From: Nitrospirota bacterium
GTDB lineage: Bacteria > Nitrospirota > CAKKRA01 > 9FT-COMBO-42-15
Direction: 5' to 3'
Assembly: GCA_023248415.1 (NCBI GenBank)
Contig: JAHFEP010000087.1
Coordinates: 1-11,288 of the forward strand
Length of the DNA stretch: 11,288 bases
Each line of letters starts with the position of its first letter. Position 1 is the first letter of the stretch. The position numbers and the translations under genes are program-made. Positions 6,426-11,288 of the stretch are shown here, piece after piece. The notes under the pieces are model-generated. The model saw nothing but the letters and a program-made list of their open reading frames with translations, was not told the origin of the DNA and did not search any database.

Positions 6426-6453
6426 TTGACAAATACGGTTTTTTGTTTACAAT
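6426..6453 (+). promoter_or_regulatory. Predicted sigma70 promoter of the GGDEF-lipoprotein operon
   Basis: TTGACA (6426-6431) and TACAAT (6448-6453) are spaced by 16 bp. Transcription would begin near 6460, about 18 nt before the ATG at 6478, a leader just long enough for the GGGGAG ribosome site. The stretch between the terminator and this promoter (6335-6425) includes a small GGCT-N6-AGCC hairpin and nothing else I recognise. In particular, no c-di-GMP riboswitch is apparent. Confidence 0.65.
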
Positions 6454-6477
6454 TAAAGATATAGATGGGGAGAACAA

Positions 6478-7818
6478 ATGTCCTTCACAAGATTAACAAT
6501 TGGAAAAAAGATTGTCCTCGGCTATGTTGCAAGCGGGTTGGTTACTGTTATAGTAGGGGTTTATGCAATTACAAGCCTCGGAGGGCTGAGCAAGCTAAAC
6601 AGCAGTATTGTAACAAAGGATTTTCCAACCATTGAAACAGTAAAGAGGATGGAGGACTCCCTTCTTGCACAGGACTTATATGAAAAGAGGTATTTAATCA
6701 TTAAGGACACCGGTATTCAAAAGATATTTACTGAAAGGGGCGAGGAGTTTAAAAGAGGAATCATAAGGCTTCAGTCTCTATATGGAAAAGAAAACGCCCC
6801 AATACCTGAGATAATGCGGCTGCACAGTGAATATGAAACCCTGTTTAAAGAAGAGGTTCGGCTTATTGAAAGCAAAAGGGAATGGAGTGCATCCAAACTT
6901 TCAGAGCAAAAGCTAAAACCAAAGGTAGATGATCTCTTCAGGCTGCTTCAACATCTTGGTGATGAGACGCGGGTCTCGCAGGAGACAAAGCTACAGCTTG
7001 CAAACAGGGTTAGTGAAAAGGCCTTTTCCATTACGCTCTTTCTCACCGTGCTGAGCCTGATGGTAGGAATTATATTTGCAACCTTGCTAACACTTAATAT
7101 CTCTGCCTCCATTAATGAGTTAAAAAGGGCAACTGAGTTTATAGGCTCTGGAAAGTTTGACCATGAATTGAGGATTAAGGCAAATGATGAGGTGGGCGAT
7201 TTAGCAGAGTCCTTTAAAAAGATGTCCCAGCGGCTTAAGATATTAGAGCAAACAAGCCTTGATGCAAGTCCGCTGACAAGGCTGCCAGGAAATCTTGCAA
7301 TAGAAAAGGAGCTTCTCTCCCGGATTGTGAGCGGCGAAAAGTTTGCTTTTTGTTATATTGACATTGATAATTTTAAGGCTTTTAATGACAAATACGGGTA
7401 TGCAAAAGGGAGCATAGTGCTAAAAGAGGTGGGAGATATAATAAAGGCTGTTGTAAAGGATATCGGAAACAAAGAGGATTTTATAGGACATATTGGAGGA
7501 GACGACTATGTATTGATAACAGAGCCCCAGAAGGTCAGCCCTATATGTAATGAAATCATTGCAAGATTTGACAAGACTATGCCAGGTTTTTATAATAAGG
7601 ATGACATTGAGAAAGGATATATTGTCGCCTTAAACCGCGATAATGTAAAACAGAGCTTTCCAATTATGACCGTCTCAATCGCAGTTGTTACAAATGAGAA
7701 GAGGGCAATATCAGGCGCCATGCAGGTTGCGGAGATTGCAGCAGAGCTAAAACACTATGCCAAATCTATTCCAAAGAGCCTCTATGTTGTTGACCAGAGG
7801 AGGCAAATATTGTCATGA
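6478..7818 (+). CDS. Membrane HAMP-GGDEF protein (putative diguanylate cyclase, GGDDY variant)
   Basis: The 446-aa protein has a typical signal-transduction architecture. TM1 is at about 10-33, then a periplasmic all-helical segment (about 35-180, four-helix-bundle-like with LLAQDLYEKRY), TM2 at about 183-207 and a HAMP linker (about 208-258). The GGDEF domain begins with SPLTRLPGN (264-272). It has the nucleotide/metal motif DIDNFKAFND (295-304) but a variant active-site loop GGDDY (340-344) in place of GG(D/E)EF, with Asp where Glu is usual. The RxxD inhibitory site before the loop is absent. Cyclic-di-GMP synthesis from GTP is the default role, but reduced activity or a GTP-binding sensor role is possible. 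A lipoprotein gene overlaps its stop by ATGA, which suggests a shared envelope function. The ATG at 6478 has GGGGAG at a good distance and a promoter close upstream. Confidence 0.88.
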   Translation: MSFTRLTIGKKIVLGYVASGLVTVIVGVYAITSLGGLSKLNSSIVTKDFPTIETVKRMEDSLLAQDLYEKRYLIIKDTGIQKIFTERGEEFKRGIIRLQSLYGKENAPIPEIMRLHSEYETLFKEEVRLIESKREWSASKLSEQKLKPKVDDLFRLLQHLGDETRVSQETKLQLANRVSEKAFSITLFLTVLSLMVGIIFATLLTLNISASINELKRATEFIGSGKFDHELRIKANDEVGDLAESFKKMSQRLKILEQTSLDASPLTRLPGNLAIEKELLSRIVSGEKFAFCYIDIDNFKAFNDKYGYAKGSIVLKEVGDIIKAVVKDIGNKEDFIGHIGGDDYVLITEPQKVSPICNEIIARFDKTMPGFYNKDDIEKGYIVALNRDNVKQSFPIMTVSIAVVTNEKRAISGAMQVAEIAAELKHYAKSIPKSLYVVDQRRQILS

Positions 7819-8282
7819 AGCAATTGCTGATAATTTTCCTCATTCTTCTTAGCACCGGCTGCACCGCATACTTAAAGCAGGAAGAGGCGAACAAAAAACA
7901 TTATCTTCAGAGCCATGCGCTTTTTAATGAAAAAAGATATGCCGAGGCAGCAGCAGGGTTTCGCAGTTTTGTAGAAAAATATCCTGATGATGAACGTGCT
8001 GCTGACGCCCAGTATTTTCTTGCTTATACCTTTTCATTTTACGATAACAAGGATAAAGACTATGAAAAGGCCCTGGCAGAATTCAAAAGACTTATAGTAA
8101 AATACCCGAGGAGCTACTGGATAAAAGATGCCAAACACGCTGCTTCACAAATAGAAGAAATCCTCAAGTTAAAAGACGAGGCAAACTACCTGAAGTTGGA
8201 AAATGAAAAGCTGAAGCTTGATATCAAAAAATTGATGAGGACAGATATTGAGATAGAAAAAAAGAGAAAGAAGATAAAATAA
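7815..8282 (+). CDS. Small TPR outer-membrane lipoprotein (YbgF/BamD-like)
   Basis: The 155-aa protein starts with a lipoprotein signal: MKQ, a hydrophobic run LLIIFLILL, then STGC with the lipidated Cys at 16. The -3 residue is Ser, an acceptable but uncommon lipobox. Residues 25-115 form TPR-like pairs: HYLQSHALFNEKRYAEAAAGF, FVEKYPDDERAADAQYFLAY, DYEKALAEFKRLIVKYP and YWIKDAKHAASQIEEI, all shown without flanks. They resemble the CpoB/YbgF C-terminal domain and BamD. The tail (118-155) is a Lys/Glu-rich coiled coil. It probably binds another envelope protein, perhaps the periplasmic domain of the GGDEF sensor encoded upstream; this is inference. The ATG overlaps the upstream stop as ATGA, so translation is coupled. 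Its stop codon abuts the convergent nuclease stop with no base between. Confidence 0.83.
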   Translation: MKQLLIIFLILLSTGCTAYLKQEEANKKHYLQSHALFNEKRYAEAAAGFRSFVEKYPDDERAADAQYFLAYTFSFYDNKDKDYEKALAEFKRLIVKYPRSYWIKDAKHAASQIEEILKLKDEANYLKLENEKLKLDIKKLMRTDIEIEKKRKKIK

Positions 8283-8837
8283 TTAATAATCCCTCTCCCA
8301 AAGCCTGTTAAATTTCTTCCTATATGCCTCTGCCGCTTCATTATTATTTATAAATAACAGATTCTCGTCATTCCTCTTGTCTGCAGAGGCTGTCCAGTTG
8401 AATGAGCCTGTTATAACTATATTATCATCAATAACAGCGAACTTGTTGTGCATCAGGCCGTCATGATTATGAAATTTAACAGCTATGCCCTTCTTTTTTA
8501 AAAACTGCGACTTGGAATACTTTTCATCCCTCTGGTCATTATTTAGATACACCTTTACATCTATACCCTTGTTTGAGGCATCTGCAAGGGCAAAGGCAAT
8601 CTCCCTGTTTGTAAATGAGTACATTGCAACAGATATGCTCTTTTTAGCGCCTTCTATTGCGGAGACCACAGCATTCCCGCATCTGTCTTCAGGGCAGAAA
8701 TGGATTTTGAGTGAATTGCTGTCAATGAATATAGGTCTTATCGGTCTAATAGGACTTATATTAGTAAAATAGGCTGCTATTAAAATAACAGCGGTAACAA
8801 AAGAACTGATTATGCTCAATGCCAGCTTTTTATTCAA
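8283..8837 (-). CDS. Phospholipase D-family nuclease (Nuc-like, single HKD), exported or anchored
   Basis: This 184-aa protein has an N-terminal hydrophobic segment (about 5-24) serving as signal peptide or anchor. It has one PLD motif, HNKFAVID (130-137) plus GSFNWT (144-149), with ENLLFI (158-163) after it. A single HKD and this length match the bacterial endonuclease Nuc, which works as a dimer to cut phosphodiester bonds without metal. The segment before it (AIEGAKKSISVAMYSFTNREI, 60-80) is also typical. It is a nuclease rather than a phospholipase by analogy. The start is TTG (8835-8837) with AGGGGG close upstream. An in-frame TAG lies just before it and no ATG precedes the hydrophobic segment. 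It overlaps the rsmI stop by 8 nt, so it probably belongs to the gsp-rsmI operon. An odd PIRPIRPI stretch (29-36) links the anchor to the domain. Confidence 0.88.
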   Translation of the reverse strand: MNKKLALSIISSFVTAVILIAAYFTNISPIRPIRPIFIDSNSLKIHFCPEDRCGNAVVSAIEGAKKSISVAMYSFTNREIAFALADASNKGIDVKVYLNNDQRDEKYSKSQFLKKKGIAVKFHNHDGLMHNKFAVIDDNIVITGSFNWTASADKRNDENLLFINNNEAAEAYRKKFNRLWERDY

Positions 8838-9726
8838 CAGAACCCCCTATCTTCAGGCTCTCTTTGTATGCCTCTTTCTTTGATATTCCGAGTCTTTTTG
8901 CAGCAATCCGCGCAGCTTCAGACCTGCTTATATTTTCTTTTATCATTATTTCTTCTATAATCCTTTTTGTATCCAGAACCTCACCCCCCTTTACCTCCCC
9001 CATCCCCTCCTTACCAAGGAGGGGAGAAAGGGGAGGTAAGGGGGGATGCAGAGGAGTTGCGCCTTCAATTATTATTGTTATCTCTCCTTTTATCTTTTTA
9101 CCTTCAAAGGCCGCGACCACATCTGACGCATTTCCCCTTGCAATCTCCTCATGCAGTTTTGTAAGTTCTCTTCCAACAGCTATCCTTCTGTTGCCGAGGA
9201 TATCATAGATTGCCTTCAGGGTTTTTATAAACCTGTGGGGAGATTCATAGAATATGATTGTCCTCTCCTCTTTTTCAAGGCCTTTGAGATGTTTAAGCCC
9301 TTCCTTTCCCTTTGGCAGAAAACCCTCAAACACAAACCTGTCTGTTGGAAGGCCTGAGACAGATAATCCAGATATAACAGCAGAGGCGCCGGGAATGGGA
9401 ACTATCAGAATATTCTTCTCTATTGCCCTTTTTATCAGGTAATAGCCGGGGTCAGATATCCCTGGTGTGCCTGCATCGCAGACCAATGCAACATCTCTCC
9501 CTTCTTTTATCTTTGAGATGAGTATCTCTGCCTTCTCCTCTTTATTGTGGTCGTGATAGCTTGTTTGATGTGTATTAATCTGAAAATGATTAAGCAGTTT
9601 TTGCGTATGCCTTGTATCCTCTGCTGCAATAATGCTAACCTCTTTCAAAATCCTGATTGCCCGCAGGGTTATATCCTCAAGGTTTCCAATCGGTGTGCTG
9701 ACTATGTAGAGTTTGCCATGGTTCAT
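8830..9726 (-). CDS. rsmI: 16S rRNA (cytidine-1402-2'-O)-methyltransferase RsmI
   Basis: RsmI adds the 2'-O-methyl to C1402 of 16S rRNA in the decoding centre. The family signatures are in order: YIVSTPIGNLEDIT (7-20), AAEDTRHT (34-41), CDAGTPGISDPG (83-94), IPGASA (111-116), EGFLPKGK (134-141), FYESPHR (159-165), RELTKLHEE (186-194) and GEITIIIEG (214-222). The C-terminal helical domain (252-298, SRSEAARIAAKRLGISKKEAY) is also present. Residues 224-249 are a Pro/Gly-rich stretch that other RsmI proteins lack in my knowledge. It is encoded by a 62-bp palindromic repeat (8984-9045) read through in frame at the domain junction. At 298 aa it is slightly longer than E. coli RsmI (286). The ATG (9724-9726) shares one base with the gspN stop (TAATG). 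Confidence 0.96.
   Translation of the reverse strand: MNHGKLYIVSTPIGNLEDITLRAIRILKEVSIIAAEDTRHTQKLLNHFQINTHQTSYHDHNKEEKAEILISKIKEGRDVALVCDAGTPGISDPGYYLIKRAIEKNILIVPIPGASAVISGLSVSGLPTDRFVFEGFLPKGKEGLKHLKGLEKEERTIIFYESPHRFIKTLKAIYDILGNRRIAVGRELTKLHEEIARGNASDVVAAFEGKKIKGEITIIIEGATPLHPPLPPLSPLLGKEGMGEVKGGEVLDTKRIIEEIMIKENISRSEAARIAAKRLGISKKEAYKESLKIGGSVE
8984..9045. repeat. Nested palindromic element inserted in frame in rsmI
   Basis: The inner hairpin TCCCCTCCTT (9003-9012), loop ACC, AAGGAGGGGA (9016-9025) is perfect over 10 bp. It is flanked by outer arms CCCCCCTTTACCTCCCC (8984-9000) and GGGGAGGTAAGGGGGG (9030-9045), which pair with a one-base bulge. Read on the minus strand it has no stop and encodes rsmI residues 228-248 (PPLPPLSPLLGKEGMGEVKG and one Gly). 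The G/C-tract style matches the intergenic hairpin at 3892-3912. Confidence 0.8.
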
Positions 9727-10625
9727 TAATTTACTATGGGTGCCCTGAGCGAACCCCTTATGTTGATGTTATAAAATCCATCAGGCCCCTTGCCCCTTGC
9801 CATGGAAAAGAAAATCTTATTTTCTTCTTCAAATCTCACAGATGGCTTTATCCGCACCATGATATTCAGGGGGCTATTTAGCATATCCCCTGTGAGCACC
9901 ATATCGCCAGAAACATATATGTTCAAATCCCTTCCCTCTAAAGAAAGCTTTTTAATATTGAGCCTCCCCTGGTCAATCCGCAATTCTGTTTGGACAGCAT
10001 CAAAGGATGTATCAGGAAGCTTTATGCCGAGGATATTCAGATTTTTTACAGAGAAACGGCTTATATCAATCCTTGCCTCGCTATTTGTTCTTGCCAGATT
10101 CATGCCATCTTTCGAAAGCATATCATTTGCAGATATTATATCCATTCTGCCATTCAACAATCCTGCTGCATCAATTCCAAAGAGCTGCTTAAATGCAGCA
10201 TAGCTGCTTATATCTATTTCCTTTGCCTCTCCTGCAATCCTTTTATTTGCAATATTTATTACTGCCTCGCCATTATAGGCTTTAATATTTCCCTTTACTG
10301 AAAGCCCCAATCTAATCAATTGCAGAAGGCTTAATCTGAGCCTTGCATCTCCTTTGAATAAAGGGGTCTTGTTCGGGTCATTTTTAAGCGAGACCTCTGC
10401 ATCTGTTAATTTTATGCCGTTAAACAGCAAAGGGCTTAATTTATGGATTTTTACAGATAGGGAAGACCTGTTCTCTATCTCATATATTATTCGCTCCTTT
10501 AGCTTGTCGTATGGAAACAAGAGATACAGGAAGAAAAGAAAAAGAAGGATAAAGTAGAAAACGTAAAGGACGTATCTAAAAAAGCCCTTGCTTTCCCCTT
10601 TCCCCTTTTTAAAGAAGGGTGTCAT
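9726..10625 (-). CDS. gspN: Type II secretion system protein GspN (AsmA-like)
   Basis: GspN is an accessory inner-membrane protein of the type II secretion system in deltaproteobacteria-like lineages and Leptospira. One membrane segment (FFRYVLYVFYFILLFLFFLY, about 15-34 from the chosen start) is followed by a periplasmic beta-rich AsmA-like domain. This has repeated amphipathic strands (KIHKLSPLLFNGIKLTDAEV, INIANKRIAGEAKEIDISSY) and ends with the typical GFYNINIRGSLRAP. The start is uncertain. The ATG at 10623-10625 leaves 13 bp after the gspM stop and gives a short N-terminus before the membrane. The frame stays open to an ATG at 10695-10697, which would overlap gspM by 59 bp. Neither has a good ribosome site, and I prefer the shorter form. 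Its first residues (TPFFKKGKGESKG) look repeat-derived. It sits between gspM and rsmI. Confidence 0.85.
   Translation of the reverse strand: MTPFFKKGKGESKGFFRYVLYVFYFILLFLFFLYLLFPYDKLKERIIYEIENRSSLSVKIHKLSPLLFNGIKLTDAEVSLKNDPNKTPLFKGDARLRLSLLQLIRLGLSVKGNIKAYNGEAVINIANKRIAGEAKEIDISSYAAFKQLFGIDAAGLLNGRMDIISANDMLSKDGMNLARTNSEARIDISRFSVKNLNILGIKLPDTSFDAVQTELRIDQGRLNIKKLSLEGRDLNIYVSGDMVLTGDMLNSPLNIMVRIKPSVRFEEENKIFFSMARGKGPDGFYNINIRGSLRAPIVN
10591..10620. repeat. Degenerate copy of the G/C-tract palindrome at the gspN start
   Basis: CTTTCCCC-TTTCCCC-TTTTT-AAAGAAGGGT is a hairpin with one mismatch and one G-U pair (10602-10610 with 10611-10619). On the minus strand it aligns with the hairpin and the AGGGGA tail at 3892-3921. 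It encodes TPFFKKGKGE in gspN, and the chosen ATG (10623-10625) abuts it. Divergence suggests an old insertion. Confidence 0.45.
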
Positions 10626-10638
10626 GCGGGAACCATTT

Positions 10639-11157
10639 TTAACTGTATTCCAGGCTTGAGATAACCACTGTTGAATCAAGTCTTTTTGGGTTGTCATATC
10701 TTGTTTTAATATTAAGTTTCTTTATCCTCATGGGCTGTGCGGAATTCTCTGTCATTGTAAGATAATTTACAAGTTCATATAGGGTAATGTTTTCTATCTT
10801 TATTTCAATTGTAGTCTCTTTGTAACCCTCTGGCGCTGATTGCGACAACTGCGGCTTAATTGCGGTTATATTCTTTCTTATGTTTGCCCTTAATGCAATA
10901 TTCTCAAGCTCGGTAAGCGCGGATCCGCTCTTTGCCTTTGCCTTTGCATCAAGCTCCTTCTTCTTCTGAGCAAGAGAAAGGTATTCTTCCTTCATGCCCT
11001 TTATTGAAGCAAGCTCCTTCTCCTTCTTGCCAATTGCAGCGCCATGCCTGTCAATCTTCTCTAAGAACGGCGATATTATAAATTCATAAGAAAGGAGCAG
11101 CGCTGCAATTATCCCGGCAATTATTAAAATTCTTTTTTCCCTTTTTTCTATCTTCAT
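10639..11157 (-). CDS. gspM: Type II secretion system protein GspM (PilO-like)
   Basis: This 172-aa bitopic inner-membrane protein belongs to the secretion assembly platform, where GspM pairs with GspL and links it to GspC/GspE. A short cytoplasmic start (MKIEKREKR) precedes one membrane segment (ILIIAGIIAALLLSYEFII, 10-28). A Lys/Glu/Ala-rich coiled coil (about 30-78) follows, then a ferredoxin-like PilO/GspM domain (about 80-172). That domain includes ITLYELVNYLTMTE (123-136) and strands KKLNIKT and STVVISSLEY. The ATG (11155-11157) has GAGG just upstream and overlaps the preceding gspL stop as ATGA. Sequence conservation in this family is low. The call rests on architecture and position between gspL and gspN, and a PilO homologue of a type IV pilus is the alternative. 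Confidence 0.82.
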   Translation of the reverse strand: MKIEKREKRILIIAGIIAALLLSYEFIISPFLEKIDRHGAAIGKKEKELASIKGMKEEYLSLAQKKKELDAKAKAKSGSALTELENIALRANIRKNITAIKPQLSQSAPEGYKETTIEIKIENITLYELVNYLTMTENSAQPMRIKKLNIKTRYDNPKRLDSTVVISSLEYS

Positions 11158-11288
11158 GTTGCCTCGTGTAATGTTATGTTAATCCTGAACTTAATCTTAT
11201 TCTGCTCTGCGCCAATCTTTGCATCACTTAATGTAACCTCTTTAAAGAAATTTGATTTTGCCAGACCCTCTTTAATCTTGTCTGCTGC
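11154..11288 (-). CDS. gspL: Type II secretion system protein GspL, C-terminal 44 residues only
   Basis: The minus-strand frame is open from the window edge to a TGA at 11154-11156. It encodes 44 residues starting AADKIKEGLAKSNFFKEVTL and ending FRINITLHEAT. The alternating strand pattern (VTLSDAKIG, NKIKFRINITL) fits the C-terminal ferredoxin-like domain of GspL or the related PilN, which dimerises with the equivalent domain of GspM. The stop overlaps the gspM start (ATGA), so the genes are translationally coupled. The gene continues outside the window, and its assignment depends mainly on position. Confidence 0.65.
   Translation of the reverse strand, partial: AADKIKEGLAKSNFFKEVTLSDAKIGAEQNKIKFRINITLHEAT

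Noticed and set aside
8819..9208. 129-codon plus-strand open frame opposite rsmI
   Set aside because: It is antisense to clear RsmI motifs. Its Pro/Arg/Gly-rich centre is only the palindromic element read on the other strand.
1..11288. CRISPR arrays, tRNA or rRNA genes, insertion sequences
   Set aside because: No regularly spaced direct repeats, tRNA-like cloverleaf sequence, rRNA-like tract or transposase motif was seen on either strand.

Overview
The window comes from an AT-rich Gram-negative bacterium. Evidence for Gram-negative is a lipoprotein with a lipobox and a type II secretion inner-membrane cluster with the AsmA-like GspN seen in deltaproteobacterial and leptospiral genomes. The bacterial Ser/Thr kinase fused to TPRs, the dispersed 'CCCCTC...GAGGGG' repeats and the GTTCCACGTGGAAC type of parS site all fit an uncultured deltaproteobacterial- or Nitrospirota-like lineage. 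That placement is inference; no rRNA or other taxonomic marker was compared.

Layout. (1) 2-1207 (+) is the 3' part of a TPR-Ser/Thr protein kinase. It converges on rsmG and mnmG (1226-3839, minus), an overlapping pair of translation and ribosome modification genes. Two perfect 16-bp parS-like palindromes bracket this pair, at 1208-1223 and 4033-4048, but no parA or parB is present. (2) 3840-4317 is intergenic. It holds a cluster of dispersed repeats, the second parS site, a minus-strand promoter for mnmG and a consensus plus-strand promoter for the next gene. (3) 4318-5700 (+) is an exported TPR protein. (4) 5720-6209 (minus) is a RelE/ParE-type toxin with its ribbon-helix-helix antitoxin, with a readable promoter, operator and ribosome binding site. 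(5) 6273-6334 carries two tandem hairpins, the second a good plus-strand intrinsic terminator. (6) 6478-8282 (+) is a two-gene operon: a membrane HAMP-GGDEF protein and a small TPR lipoprotein, with ATGA coupling. (7) 8283-11288 (minus) is a tightly packed run transcribed as gspL (3' end) - gspM - gspN - rsmI - secreted or anchored PLD-family nuclease.

How the genes fit together. Most of the window is ordinary housekeeping and secretion content. The gspL-gspM-gspN genes build the inner-membrane platform of a type II secretion system, and rsmI and the nuclease follow in the same transcription unit. The GGDEF protein probably senses an envelope signal through a periplasmic helical domain. The toxin-antitoxin pair and the exported TPR gene look like an accessory block between housekeeping units.

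The most interesting signals are the parS pair around mnmG-rsmG away from parAB, and a family of G/C-tract palindromes. One copy of that family is intergenic, one lies in frame inside rsmI, and one degenerate copy lies at the start of gspN, which recalls the coding palindromic elements of Rickettsia. I found no clearly unprecedented multi-gene system.
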